A stretch of DNA of 64,000 bases. It comes from an uncultured Rhodospirillaceae bacterium. GTDB taxonomy: Bacteria > Pseudomonadota > Alphaproteobacteria > Azospirillales > Azospirillaceae. The DNA is taken from contig CALBDS010000001.1 in assembly GCA_937927415.1 (NCBI GenBank), positions 62,001 through 126,000 of the forward strand, read 5' to 3'. The position numbers and the translations under genes were made by a program. Below the pieces are notes generated by a model, which did not search any database, had not been told where the DNA came from, and saw only the letters and a program-made list of their open reading frames with translations. Below are positions 8,483-16,703 of this stretch, one piece after another; the first letter of the stretch is position 1; each line of letters begins with the position of its first letter.

Positions 8483-9662
8483 GAACCGCGTCTTCCAGCC
8501 GCCGGGCGATGGCGGGCATGACCGAAGCCTCCACATTGGCGAAGGCGAAACGCAGGTAATCCTCCTGTCCGGGGCCGAACATCGACCCCGGCAGGCACAG
8601 GATCCCATGCTCCTGCGCCAACCGCCGGGCCACCGTCTTTGCCGCCACGCCGGCAAAGGGATGGCGCAGATAGGCGAAATAGGCGCCCAGCCCGGCGATG
8701 CGGAACCCCGCCACCCCCTGCCCCATCACAGCGCGGAAGGCCGCAACCCGCCCGGCCATTTCCGCCCGCCGCTCCGCCACCCAGCCATCCAGGTGGGACA
8801 GGCCGAACAGGGCCGCCTTTTGCCCGATGTGGGGCGCACAGATGGCGATGCAATCCATGATCTTGACCATCTGCGCCACCAGCGACGGCTCCGCCACCAC
8901 GGCACCGACACGGTAGCCGGCAAGGCTGAACACCTTGGAAAAGCTGTAGAGGTGGATCAGCGTCCCGTCCCGCCGCGGTCGGGCGAACAGCCCGTGGGGC
9001 GCCCCGCCATCGGGATCGAGAAAATCCCGGTAGGTTTCATCCAGCACGAAGCGCACCCCCCGCGCCGCGCACAGGTCATGCAGCGCCGCGATGGTGTCCG
9101 GCGGAGTGACGGTGCCGGTGGGGTTGTTGGGGCTGACCAGCACCAGCGCGCGGGTGCGCCCGTCCATCAGCGCCGCGGCGGCCGTGGGATCGGGAATCAG
9201 CCCGTCCTCTTCCCGCAGGGGCAACGGGCGGACCTCCACCCCCAGCATGTCGAGGATCATCTTGTGATTGAAATACCAGGGCACCGGCAAAATCACATTG
9301 TCGCCGGGCCGTGCCACCGCCATCAGCGCCAGCACAAAGGCCTGATTGCAGCCGGCGCTGATCAGCACCGCTTCCGGGTCCACCGCACCGCCGTACACAT
9401 CGGTCATCCGCCGGGCGAGAGCACCGCGCAGGGCCGGCAGGCCGGGAATGGGGGCATAGCGGGCGGTGCCGGGATCCTCCACCGCGTCGGCCAGATGCGC
9501 CCGCAGGGCCGGGGCCGGGGGATAGTTCGGCACCGCCTGGCACAGATCGATCAGCGGGTGTTCGGCGGGGTACGTGCGCCCGGCCACCCACTGCCACGCT
9601 TCGGCAATGGGGGGAGCCTCGGCGCCGGCGACCAGGGGATTGACGGGAAGCGCGGTGGACAT
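8463..9662 (-). CDS. PLP-dependent aminotransferase, class I/II
   Basis: A 399-residue fold-type I aminotransferase. PNNPTG at 178-183 binds the cofactor ring region, Asp208 in LDETYRDF pairs with the pyridine nitrogen, and Lys243 in YSFSKVFSLAGYR forms the Schiff base. An Arg near the C-terminus (YLRFAFAN) is the usual carboxylate anchor. The closest described groups are aspartate/aromatic aminotransferase-like enzymes; the substrate cannot be told from sequence. The start at 9662 was chosen because conservation begins there; the reading frame is open 24 codons further upstream and the ribosome-binding site is weak. Confidence 0.85.
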   Translation of the reverse strand: MSTALPVNPLVAGAEAPPIAEAWQWVAGRTYPAEHPLIDLCQAVPNYPPAPALRAHLADAVEDPGTARYAPIPGLPALRGALARRMTDVYGGAVDPEAVLISAGCNQAFVLALMAVARPGDNVILPVPWYFNHKMILDMLGVEVRPLPLREEDGLIPDPTAAAALMDGRTRALVLVSPNNPTGTVTPPDTIAALHDLCAARGVRFVLDETYRDFLDPDGGAPHGLFARPRRDGTLIHLYSFSKVFSLAGYRVGAVVAEPSLVAQMVKIMDCIAICAPHIGQKAALFGLSHLDGWVAERRAEMAGRVAAFRAVMGQGVAGFRIAGLGAYFAYLRHPFAGVAAKTVARRLAQEHGILCLPGSMFGPGQEDYLRFAFANVEASVMPAIARRLEDAVLSGSGR

Positions 9663-9761
9663 GGGGGCATCCGGCTCTGAAAACGGCGAAACGGGACGGA
9701 CGGTCTGATTACACCCTCCGGTCCCGTTCCTCACGCGGATTCTACCCCCCGTCCGGCCGGG

Positions 9762-10193
9762 TCAGTGCAACCCGGCCTGATCCACCAGCGGGAACAGTTC
9801 CTCGTCCTCCTGCCGGCAGCGGTCCTTCATGCGCCTCAACAGCATCCGGGTTTCGCGGGCGAAAGCGGGGAAACGGCTGACGATGGCCGGGGGGCTGGAC
9901 CAGATGGCGAAATAATCGTCGAACACCGGCTGGAGATGCCCCGCCTCGTCCAGCACCCGCTGCGCCGCGTCCCGCACCTGCGGGTTGGGATGGCTGAGCA
10001 GGCGGGGGAACAGCACCTTATCTTCCAGCGTCAACACGTCGGTGACCTTTGCCGACAGGCGGTTCAGCATCGCCACGATATCGAGCACATGGCTCATGGC
10101 GTCCTGGCGCGAGGTGAGTTCCGACAGAGAGGCCATGATGCTGGCAAGTTCCGCCTGCTGCTGACGGTACGTCGTCGTCACGGGAAAGGGCAT
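9762..10193 (-). CDS. Hemerythrin-like HHE domain protein
   Basis: A 143-residue all-helical protein of the hemerythrin/HHE cation-binding type. Family hallmarks visible are two copies of the E-D/E-x-x-LFP helix start (EDKVLFPRL and EDEELFPLV) and an EAGHLQPVFDDY helix that can supply His and Asp ligands for a di-iron site. Relatives sense or store oxygen, or help repair iron centres. The start at 10193 has GGAGGA upstream; an alternative 17 codons earlier lacks one. It is transcribed alone, reading away from the roughly 300-bp gap to its right. Confidence 0.75.
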   Translation of the reverse strand: MPFPVTTTYRQQQAELASIMASLSELTSRQDAMSHVLDIVAMLNRLSAKVTDVLTLEDKVLFPRLLSHPNPQVRDAAQRVLDEAGHLQPVFDDYFAIWSSPPAIVSRFPAFARETRMLLRRMKDRCRQEDEELFPLVDQAGLH

Positions 10194-10499
10194 GGCCGTC
10201 GTCCTCCGGCATTGTGTCAGGTCTGTTGTTCTTGTGAACGGCACGTTCCCTTACTATGCCACGGACAAAGCAACCGGCGTATTCGACAGAAGAGCGCAGG
10301 CAAAAATGCATAAGGAGTGCCTATTTCCCTTCCTTTGGTTATAGAAGGCAAATGCTGCACTGCACGATCAACACACAGACACTTCAGCCGATGGGGAGAG
10401 ACGCAGGCGCGGATTTGGTAATCCGAATGCCCAAGCGTCCGGGACCGGAAAAAACACGGTGTTGTGAAAACCGGGGCCACCGGAAACGCAACCCGGCCG
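10194..10499. other. Intergenic region without a convincing gene
   Basis: About 300 bp between the start of the hemerythrin-like gene and the stop of a 66-codon ORF, both on the minus strand. It is less GC-rich than the neighbours around 10300-10400. Short open frames on both strands lack ribosome-binding sites and family resemblance. It presumably carries the promoter of the hemerythrin-like gene, but no box stands out. Confidence 0.5.
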
Positions 10500-10700
10500 T
10501 TAACCCGGCGGAATCTCGGGGGTGAGGCCGGGGCCGTTGCCGTCCCGTTCGATGGCCGTGCGGGCCAAGGCGATGATATTGTCGATTCTGATAATCAGCT
10601 CATGCTCGCACAGAGCCGAACGCGCGGCGGCAGCCTCTTGAAGAATGGAACGAAAATCGTCCCGCTGCCGCTCCAGAAGAACACGCAGGTCCTCAGCCAT
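10500..10700 (-). CDS. Small helical hypothetical protein
   Basis: A 66-codon ORF preceded by GCAGGGTG, a reasonable ribosome-binding site. The product is mostly one long amphipathic helix rich in Arg, Glu, Ala and Ile, with one cysteine (residue 31) and a Pro/Gly tail. It resembles short coiled-coil proteins but matches no family that I know. It could be a spurious frame in GC-rich DNA; the clean Shine-Dalgarno and helical periodicity argue mildly for a gene. Confidence 0.4.
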   Translation of the reverse strand: MAEDLRVLLERQRDDFRSILQEAAAARSALCEHELIIRIDNIIALARTAIERDGNGPGLTPEIPPG

Positions 10701-10816
10701 GACACCCTGCCCAAGCGTGTGAGGGTCGCTTTCCGCCCCGTATGCTACGTCACATACAAGATCCGGCGGAACAGCGCATTTCCCCCACCCCGAACGGCAC
10801 GGGGCGGCATGGAGGC

Positions 10817-10893
10817 TGGCGACCCCTGCAGGGCTCGAACCTGCGACCTGCCGCTTAGAAGGCGGCTGCTCTATCCAGCTGAGCTAAGGGGCC
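10817..10893 (-). tRNA. tRNA-Arg (UCU)
   Basis: A complete cloverleaf reading right to left. The acceptor stem GGCCCCT pairs with AGGGGTC with one G-U pair. The D arm contains AGCTCAGCTGGATAGAGC. The anticodon stem GCCGC/GCGGC frames the loop CTTCTAA with anticodon TCT. The T loop is GTTCGAGCC, and CCA is encoded (10817-10819). It decodes AGA and AGG, rare codons in a GC-rich genome. Confidence 0.96.
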
Positions 10894-10911
10894 GTCCGGA
10901 CCGGATGCCGG

Positions 10912-11211
10912 TTACCAGCGCGACGGCCGGTCGAGGCGGAAATTGTCGGCGTAGTTGCGCGGGCGGACGCGGCGGACGGGAGCCGCCAGAACCGAATAGT
11001 CCCAGCCCTTCTTTTCCGCAAAAGCCACCGCCTCGTCGGCACTGTCAAAGCGCAGGCGGACCTGATTGAGCGTGTCGCCCGACGCGGTCCAGCCCATCAG
11101 CGGCTCGGGCCGGCGGGGGGTTTCGATTTCGTATTCCAGAAGCCAGTGATGGGTCTTCGCCCGCCCGGACTGCATGGCCGTCTTGGCCGGCTGATAAATC
11201 CGAACCTGCAT
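10912..11211 (-). CDS. Complex I accessory subunit, NDUFS4-like
   Basis: A 99-residue protein of the ETC complex I subunit conserved region family, the bacterial counterpart of mitochondrial NDUFS4 (18 kDa, AQDQ). Hallmarks are the opening RIYQPAKTAMQSG, the central PLMGWTASGDTLNQVRLRF, the FAEKKGWDY segment and the RPRNYADNF ending. It is an accessory subunit of NADH:quinone oxidoreductase, thought to stabilise the N module, and is found almost only in alphaproteobacteria and mitochondria. The start at 11211 has AAGGAG upstream. It is encoded away from any nuo operon, between two tRNA genes. Confidence 0.9.
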   Translation of the reverse strand: MQVRIYQPAKTAMQSGRAKTHHWLLEYEIETPRRPEPLMGWTASGDTLNQVRLRFDSADEAVAFAEKKGWDYSVLAAPVRRVRPRNYADNFRLDRPSRW

Positions 11212-11295
11212 GGGCGGAGTCTCCTTCGTTTTTCTTGCACTGGTTTGACCGACAGCCCAGAGCCGTCCCATCGCGCCGATGGTAAGGCCGTCTGG

Positions 11296-11372
11296 TGGTC
11301 GGGGCGCCCGGATTCGAACCGGGGGCCTCCAGTACCCAAAACTGGCGCGCTACCAGACTGCGCTACGCCCCG
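11296..11372 (-). tRNA. tRNA-Pro (UGG)
   Basis: A complete cloverleaf on the minus strand. The acceptor stem CGGGGCG pairs with CGCCCCG. The anticodon stem CCAGT/ACTGG encloses TTTGGGT with anticodon TGG. The T loop is GTTCGAATC, and CCA is encoded at 11296-11298. Confidence 0.96.
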
Positions 11373-11460
11373 ATGCCGTGGTGTCAGATACACGAACCGA
11401 GCGGTGGGAGCAAGCAATCCCTCGTGTAAGAAGCACCCGGATCAATCGTGCCGCACCCCA

Positions 11461-11958
11461 TCACGGTGCGTTGCCGAACACCGGATGGCGCACACGGTCG
11501 CCCGGGCGGATTCCCAGCCGGTTGGCAAGGCCGCCGTTGATCTCCAGAATCCCCAGCACCGGCCCGTCGGAACGGATCGCGTCTTCGGAATGGGGGACGG
11601 CGCGGTCGTGGATGTTGACCACCCGGCCATCGGGGGCGATGAACAGCATATCCAGCGGGATCAGCGTGTTCTTCATCCAGAACGCCGCCGGTTGCGGGGT
11701 GTTGTACAGGAACAGCATCCCGGCGTCGGGAGCCAGGGCTTCGCGGAACATCAGCCCTTGGGCCTGCTGCTGCGGCGTCAGCGCCAGTTCCACCGTGAAG
11801 CGGAAATGCCGGCCCGATGCGGTTTCCACGTTCAGTTCCGACGTGGCGAAACGCTCCAGTGCGGCCGCGGGCGTGACCGCCGCCGCCACGGCCAAGGTCA
11901 GCCACAGGGAAAAGCCGCGCACCAGCCGTCCGATCCGTCCCGAAAACATGGCGTTCAC
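11461..11958 (-). CDS. Secreted DUF192 protein
   Basis: A 165-residue protein with a leader (basic start, hydrophobic 15-32, Ala-rich cleavage site near 34) and one DUF192 domain. Visible family marks are GLMFRE (about 70), the MLFLY strand, FWMKNTLIPLDMLFI, and the closing ILEINGG plus GIRPGD. DUF192 proteins are small beta-barrels exported in many bacteria; their role is unknown, though some work links them to stress or sugar binding. Single gene, preceded on the same strand by the coiled-coil pair after an 87-bp gap. Confidence 0.85.
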   Translation of the reverse strand: MNAMFSGRIGRLVRGFSLWLTLAVAAAVTPAAALERFATSELNVETASGRHFRFTVELALTPQQQAQGLMFREALAPDAGMLFLYNTPQPAAFWMKNTLIPLDMLFIAPDGRVVNIHDRAVPHSEDAIRSDGPVLGILEINGGLANRLGIRPGDRVRHPVFGNAP

Positions 11959-12045
11959 TCACCATCGCTGAAAAGCGCCCCTCCGGCGCCCGGATGCGAC
12001 GATGCCGCAGCACAACCGCCGCTGTCCAGTCCGCCGCCGCGGGAT

Positions 12046-12600
12046 TCAGCCCGCGCCGGCGGGGCGTGGTGCCTGGAACAGGTCTTCGCGCAAAGGGATC
12101 ACTTTCTTGACCACATAGCCCGGACGGGCGCTGAACCGGCGGATGGCGCGGCTGGCCGCTTCCTTTTCCCCGTCGGCCCACACCAGATAATCGCGCCCCA
12201 ACAGCCATTCCTGGGCCAGAGGATGGCCGGCTTCCACCTCGCGGATCTGGGGGTTGGCGACGGTGACCAGCCATTCCTTGTCACCGGGGTTGCGGCGGTC
12301 GGACAGAATCAGCAGCCGGGGACGGCGGCGGGATTGCGCCTCGGTCAGTTTCTGCTGCATCTCCGTCTGCCGCTGGCGCAACTCGGTGATTTCGCCGCCG
12401 GTCTTATCGATGTCCTTCAGCAGCAACTCTTCTTCGTTTTGCAGGCGGGACAGGGTGATTTCCAGCCGGCTGACGGTATCGCGGACCCCGCGCACCCGCG
12501 CGCGGGACTGGGCCATCAGATGTTCCATCGCAATCAGCACATTGCCCAGCCATGCCGCCAGCGCGATGATGACCACGATCAGCAGGAAATTCAGCATCAT
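12046..12600 (-). CDS. Coiled-coil membrane protein, second of a pair
   Basis: A 184-residue protein with one N-terminal membrane helix (about 4-22) followed by a long coiled coil (about 30-90, heptads rich in Glu, Gln, Leu) and a compact alpha/beta tail (about 95-180) containing LLILSDRR and a repeated EWLVTVANP/EWLLGRDYLVW pattern. The ATG overlaps the stop of the upstream gene (ATGA), which fixes the start and implies coupled translation. I do not recognise the family. Topology suggests the soluble part is cytoplasmic or periplasmic next to its partner. Confidence 0.6.
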   Translation of the reverse strand: MMLNFLLIVVIIALAAWLGNVLIAMEHLMAQSRARVRGVRDTVSRLEITLSRLQNEEELLLKDIDKTGGEITELRQRQTEMQQKLTEAQSRRRPRLLILSDRRNPGDKEWLVTVANPQIREVEAGHPLAQEWLLGRDYLVWADGEKEAASRAIRRFSARPGYVVKKVIPLREDLFQAPRPAGAG

Positions 12601-13160
12601 GGCGCGGGCACCTTGCCGGGGGATTTGGGCACGGGGGTGCGCTGGAAGCTCTTCTGGAAGCCCATCTTGAAGGGAAAGGCGATTTCGACCAGTTGCTTGG
12701 CTTCCTCGAAATTGGTGGCCCACACCTCCGCCACGTTGGAATGGCGCCAGATGGGGCTGACCGCCGCCTTTTCCCCCCCGGCCCGCGCCAGGGACGAGGC
12801 CGCGTCCTGCTGAATGTTCACCTTGAACCGGGTCATGCCGACCTGCGGGTCGCCGACCTCGTGAATGAACAGCGGCGGCTGGTTGGCAAGATCGCCGATC
12901 GCCTTTTCCATCTTACGGATTTCCGATTCCAGCCGGTGCTTGTCGGACGCCACCTGATTGCGGCGGGCGGTCAGGTTCTGAACGCGGTCCTGCATCTCGT
13001 GGGTTTCCGAATGCAGCACATAGATGCGGTTCTCAAGCTGTTCGATGCCCGCCGTCCGCTGGATCATGGTGGGGAGAAAGGATTTCAGCAGCATCACCAC
13101 CGGCAGGGCGGCCAGCATGATGCCTCCGATCGCCAGGAGCAGCAGCGTGGTGTTCGTCAT
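12597..13160 (-). CDS. Coiled-coil membrane protein, first of a pair
   Basis: A 187-residue protein with one membrane helix (about 5-27), then a coiled coil (about 38-90, with LENRIYVL and LESEIRKMEKAI heptads) and a C-terminal domain carrying WRHSNVAEVWA and FPFKMGFQ. It has the same plan as the downstream gene: anchor, coiled coil, small domain. The two stop/start-overlapping genes look like a heterodimer joined through their coils. The start at 13160 places the hydrophobic anchor at the N-terminus; a GTG or ATG further upstream would add an Arg-rich stretch unlike a leader. Function unknown. Confidence 0.6.
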   Translation of the reverse strand: MTNTTLLLLAIGGIMLAALPVVMLLKSFLPTMIQRTAGIEQLENRIYVLHSETHEMQDRVQNLTARRNQVASDKHRLESEIRKMEKAIGDLANQPPLFIHEVGDPQVGMTRFKVNIQQDAASSLARAGGEKAAVSPIWRHSNVAEVWATNFEEAKQLVEIAFPFKMGFQKSFQRTPVPKSPGKVPAP

Positions 13161-13355
13161 GGATGGAAGCGCCCTTTTCCGGCCCCGGCACGGCGCACCG
13201 CCGATCCGGCCCCGCCGCCATCCAAGAATCACCGATTTGTCACGGGACGTCAATCTTGCCCGTATCTTACGGATGGTTGTTCCATCACTGCCTGTTGATT
13301 GAACGTTTTGTTTCCAGCCGGCAACACAAAAGATGCCCCGATACCGGCCGGGACG

Positions 13356-14609
13356 TCATCCGATCCACCCCCCACCCCACAGCCACGCGGCGGCAAACCC
13401 CATGGACAGCACCGTCATAGGAATCCCGCACCGGGCATGATCGGCAAACCCCAGCCGCACCCCGGCCAGAGCCGCCCGCTCGACCATGATGATGTTGGCA
13501 AGACTGCCCAGCAGCAGCAGGTTGCCAGCCAGGGTGGTCAGCAGGGCCAGCGCGTACAGCGCACCTTCCGGCGGGGTGGTCCAGGCGTTGAGCAGCAGGA
13601 TCACCGCCGGCACGTTGCCGATGCTGTTGCTCGCCACCAGCGCCAGCGGCGTCATCACCGCCAGCCGGTCGGGGAACAGCCCCATATCCTGCAGCCCCAC
13701 CACCAGGGACGCCGGTATCCCGGTCAGCGCCAAAGCGTGATTGACCGTGAACAGCGCCGCGAACAGCACCAGAAGGTGCCAGTCCACCATCCCCAGCATG
13801 GTCCGGCTGGCCATCTGCCGGCTGACCAGCATGGCCCCGGCCACCGCGAGCACGCCCATATCCTGCGGCAGCGGGGTGGCGAACAGGGCTAGCAGGGCCA
13901 GCGTGGCGGCCACCGCCTTGGCCAAGGGCCAGCGGTCGAGGGATGGCGGCGTCACAGCCCCTGCCGCCGGGGGGTGGGCCAGCACCAGCCGCCCGCGCCA
14001 CACCCACAGCACCACCCCCAGCACGCAGCCCAGCGCCACCAGGGCCGGCACGCCGCACACCGCCAGGAAGCGCCAGAAATCCAGCCCGCCGGCCTGGGCG
14101 ATCAGAATGTTCTGGGGGTTGCCGATGACCGTCGCCGCGGACCCGGCGTTGGCCGCCCCTGCCAGGGCGATCAGATAGGGCCGCGGGTCCAGCCCCCGGC
14201 GGGTCAGGCCGGCGCACAGCATGGGCGTCATGGCGAAGACCACCACGTCGTTGGCCAGAACCGCCGACAGCCCGCCGCCCACCGCCACCGTCACCACCAT
14301 CAGCCGCACGGGCGACGGCGCCTTTCCCCCGCCGCCGGCAACCTTATAGGCGCACCAGTCGTAAAAGCCGCTGCCGGCGTATTGGGCCGACAGGATCATC
14401 AGGCCGAACAGGATCGCCAGGGTGGGAAAATCGATGGCCCCGGCCACCGCCGCGGGCGGGATGGCCCCGCTCAGGACCAGCGCGATGGCACACACCAGGG
14501 CGATGCCGGTGCGGTCGATGCGCAGGCCGGGAAAGCGCCCCAGCGCCATCCCCACATAGGTGACGACGAACAGGGCCACGGCCACGGTTTCGGTCAGGGG
14601 CATTCCCAT
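13356..14609 (-). CDS. SLC13/ArsB-type anion permease
   Basis: A 417-residue membrane protein with about ten to twelve hydrophobic segments, of the ion-transporter superfamily that includes ArsB, NhaD and citrate/sulfate (SLC13) carriers. The typical half-repeat motifs are visible: LANDVVVFAMTPM near 120 and LVASNSIGNVPAV near 330, where the Asn-containing loops bind substrate and cation. The AGAANAGSAATVIGNPQN segment is characteristic. It is a secondary transporter in the inner membrane; arsenite, sulfate or dicarboxylate are all possible. The gene precedes no regulator. The start among three close codons is uncertain. Confidence 0.8.
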   Translation of the reverse strand: MGMPLTETVAVALFVVTYVGMALGRFPGLRIDRTGIALVCAIALVLSGAIPPAAVAGAIDFPTLAILFGLMILSAQYAGSGFYDWCAYKVAGGGGKAPSPVRLMVVTVAVGGGLSAVLANDVVVFAMTPMLCAGLTRRGLDPRPYLIALAGAANAGSAATVIGNPQNILIAQAGGLDFWRFLAVCGVPALVALGCVLGVVLWVWRGRLVLAHPPAAGAVTPPSLDRWPLAKAVAATLALLALFATPLPQDMGVLAVAGAMLVSRQMASRTMLGMVDWHLLVLFAALFTVNHALALTGIPASLVVGLQDMGLFPDRLAVMTPLALVASNSIGNVPAVILLLNAWTTPPEGALYALALLTTLAGNLLLLGSLANIIMVERAALAGVRLGFADHARCGIPMTVLSMGFAAAWLWGGGWIG

Positions 14610-14648
14610 CAACGGCGTTTGTCTGAAAAGGGGCCGGACGGGCGGGCG

Positions 14649-15476
14649 TCAGACCAGGGTCACCGACATGCCTTCGCGGGCGGCGAACACCGGCGCCCAC
14701 ACGGCCTGCGCCGCCTGCTCGATCTGGGCCATGGCAGCGTCGTCGCGGTCGGGATCGTGGTGGAACAGGGCCAGCTTGCGCACCTTGGCCTGCCGGCACA
14801 GGCGGACCCCCTCGGTCCAGGTGGAATGACCCCAGCCGACGCGCTGGGCGTATTCCTCGTCGGTGTAGGTGGAATCGTAGATGACCAATTCCGCCCCGTC
14901 GATCAGGTCCAGGATGTTCTGATCGGGCTTGCCCGGTATGTGTTCGGTGTCGGTGATGTAGACGATGGATTTCCCCTCGTACTCGATGCGGTAGCCGGTG
15001 GCACCGTCGGGATGATTGAGGGGGGCGGTGCGGATGCGGATGCCGGTCCCCACCATGAAATCGTCCCGGCACCCGACCTCGGTAAAGCGCAGCGTGCCGC
15101 CCATGGTGCGCAGCGGCACCGGGAACAGCGGGCGTTCCATCTGGCGGGCCATCACCGCTTCGATGTTGAGGGTGCCGCCGGTCAGGTGCCCCGACACGAT
15201 GTCCAGCGAAAACCCCGGCGTGTAGGCGGGGGCGAAAAAGGGAAAACCGCTGATATGGTCGAGGTGGGTGTGGCTGAGCAGCAAAGTTGCGCTTTTCACC
15301 CCCTCCTTGAGCAGTTTGCGACCCAGAAGGCGGATGCCGGTGCCGGCATCGAGAATCAGCCGCTGTTCCCCGGCACGGACCTCGACGCAGCTCGTGTTGC
15401 CACCGAACCCCAGGTGAGAGGCCATCGGGCAAGGAATTGTGCCGCGGACCCCCCAGAATGTTACCGAAAAGCTCAT
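14649..15476 (-). CDS. MBL-fold metallo-hydrolase
   Basis: A 275-residue metallo-beta-lactamase-fold hydrolase. The zinc motif SHTHLDH at 68-74 provides His69, His71, Asp73 and His74; later ligands are in LNHPDG, ITDTEH and the C-terminal FHHDP. The WGVRGTIPCP opening and GGNTSC segment are typical of the phosphodiesterase-like subgroup related to PhnP and RNase Z. Likely substrates are phosphodiesters or cyclic nucleotides, which cannot be settled here. It lies 39 bp upstream of the anion permease in the same direction and may share its transcript. Confidence 0.8.
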   Translation of the reverse strand: MSFSVTFWGVRGTIPCPMASHLGFGGNTSCVEVRAGEQRLILDAGTGIRLLGRKLLKEGVKSATLLLSHTHLDHISGFPFFAPAYTPGFSLDIVSGHLTGGTLNIEAVMARQMERPLFPVPLRTMGGTLRFTEVGCRDDFMVGTGIRIRTAPLNHPDGATGYRIEYEGKSIVYITDTEHIPGKPDQNILDLIDGAELVIYDSTYTDEEYAQRVGWGHSTWTEGVRLCRQAKVRKLALFHHDPDRDDAAMAQIEQAAQAVWAPVFAAREGMSVTLV

Positions 15477-15588
15477 GACCACACGCCATACACTGCCGAG
15501 TGGCGCATTATATCACATCGCAATACGGCGCGTAGGGGCGAACGCACCGGCGTCCACCCCACCGCATGCATGAAACCTCTGCGTCCTT

Positions 15589-16584
15589 TTAGGGATGAGC
15601 GCCCTCCCCCGGCCGCAGCAGCACCGACCCGGCGGTGCGGCCCGCCTCCAGCGCGGTCAGGGCCGCCTGGGCCTCGGCCAGGGGATATGTCGCGCCGATG
15701 TCCACCGGCGCACCGGCCAGTTCCTTCAGCACCGCCGCCGCGGCGCCGCGGTAGCGGGCGGTGTCGGCCGCGTAGCCGAAAACGCTGGGCCGCCATAGGG
15801 CAAGGCTGCGCTTCGGCCCCAGGTCGCCGACATCCACCGGGGGAATCGGCCCCTCCGCCTGCCCGATGCTGGCCACGGCACCAAAGGGATGCACACAGTC
15901 CAGCGTGCGGGCCAGGGTCTTGCCCCCCACCCCATCGATGGCAAAGGCCACCCCCTGCCCGCCGGTTGCCGCGCGCACCGCCGCCACGAAATCCTCATCC
16001 CGGTACAGGATCACATGATCGGCCCCGGCGCGGGTGGCCTTCGCCGCCTTGTCCGGGGACCCGGCGGTGCCGATCACCACCGCCCCGCGCCGCTTGGCCC
16101 ACCCCACCAGGATCTGCCCCAGCCCGCCGCCGGCGGCATGGATCAGAACCGTCTCGCCGGGGGCCACCAGGCGGACGGCGGAGAACAGCATATGCGCCGT
16201 CAGCCCCTTCAGCAGGCCGGCGGCCGCCTGTTCCAGCGGCATGAACTCCGGCACCGGCACCAGCCGGGCAGCGGGCACGCACCGCCAATGGGTGTAGGCG
16301 CCCACCGGCAGGGCATAGGCCACCCGGTCGCCGGGGCGGAGATCCTCCCCCCCCGCCCCCACGGCGCGGACGATGCCGGCCGCCTCCACCCCCAGCGGCA
16401 CCGGGAGCGGCGGCAACGGGTACAGCCCGTGCCAGTGGTAGAGATCGACGAAGTTCACCCCCACCACCTGCTGCTCCACCAGCGCCTCGCCAGGGCCGGG
16501 GGATGGAATGGGGGATTCGCTGGCGCGCAGGGGCGTGCCGCTGGCGGTCAAAATCATGCTGAGAGAAAGGGGAGCCGGAACCAT
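15589..16584 (-). CDS. NADPH:quinone oxidoreductase-like MDR protein
   Basis: A 331-residue medium-chain dehydrogenase/reductase without the structural or catalytic zinc cysteines, matching the quinone oxidoreductase (QOR) branch. FVDLYHWHGLYP (45-56) is the QOR substrate-side signature, and AAGGGLGQ (150-157) is the NADPH-binding loop. It likely reduces quinones or alpha,beta-unsaturated carbonyls in the cytoplasm. The start at 16584 was chosen because GGAGG lies seven bases before it; two ATGs further upstream lack that. It is divergent from the LysR gene with 119 bp between starts, the classical arrangement of a LysR regulator and its target. Confidence 0.85.
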   Translation of the reverse strand: MVPAPLSLSMILTASGTPLRASESPIPSPGPGEALVEQQVVGVNFVDLYHWHGLYPLPPLPVPLGVEAAGIVRAVGAGGEDLRPGDRVAYALPVGAYTHWRCVPAARLVPVPEFMPLEQAAAGLLKGLTAHMLFSAVRLVAPGETVLIHAAGGGLGQILVGWAKRRGAVVIGTAGSPDKAAKATRAGADHVILYRDEDFVAAVRAATGGQGVAFAIDGVGGKTLARTLDCVHPFGAVASIGQAEGPIPPVDVGDLGPKRSLALWRPSVFGYAADTARYRGAAAAVLKELAGAPVDIGATYPLAEAQAALTALEAGRTAGSVLLRPGEGAHP

Positions 16585-16643
16585 CAAAGCCTCCATCATG
16601 GGGAACCGGCGGAAGCTTAGGCTCTGGCATCTTCCGGCAGAAT

Positions 16644-16670
16644 TCCCCAAGATCACCAAGCTTTCGGGGA
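16644..16670. promoter_or_regulatory. Candidate LysR operator
   Basis: In the divergent gap, TCCCC (16644-16648) and GGGGA (16666-16670) form a 5-bp dyad 17 bases apart, with AAGATCACCAAGCTT between. The size and position suit a LysR-type binding site controlling both genes. Support is symmetry alone. Confidence 0.25.
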
Positions 16671-16703
16671 TTTTTGCACAGAACACGCCATGGGTATCGG
16701 GTC

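Noticed and set aside
10228..10248. GTTC/GAAC words as an alphaproteobacterial LexA box
   Set aside because: The spacing does not match GTTC-N7-GTTC and no SOS gene is adjacent.
10256..10525. 89-codon plus-strand frame in the hemerythrin upstream gap
   Set aside because: No ribosome-binding site, unlikely composition, and it overlaps a better-supported minus-strand ORF.
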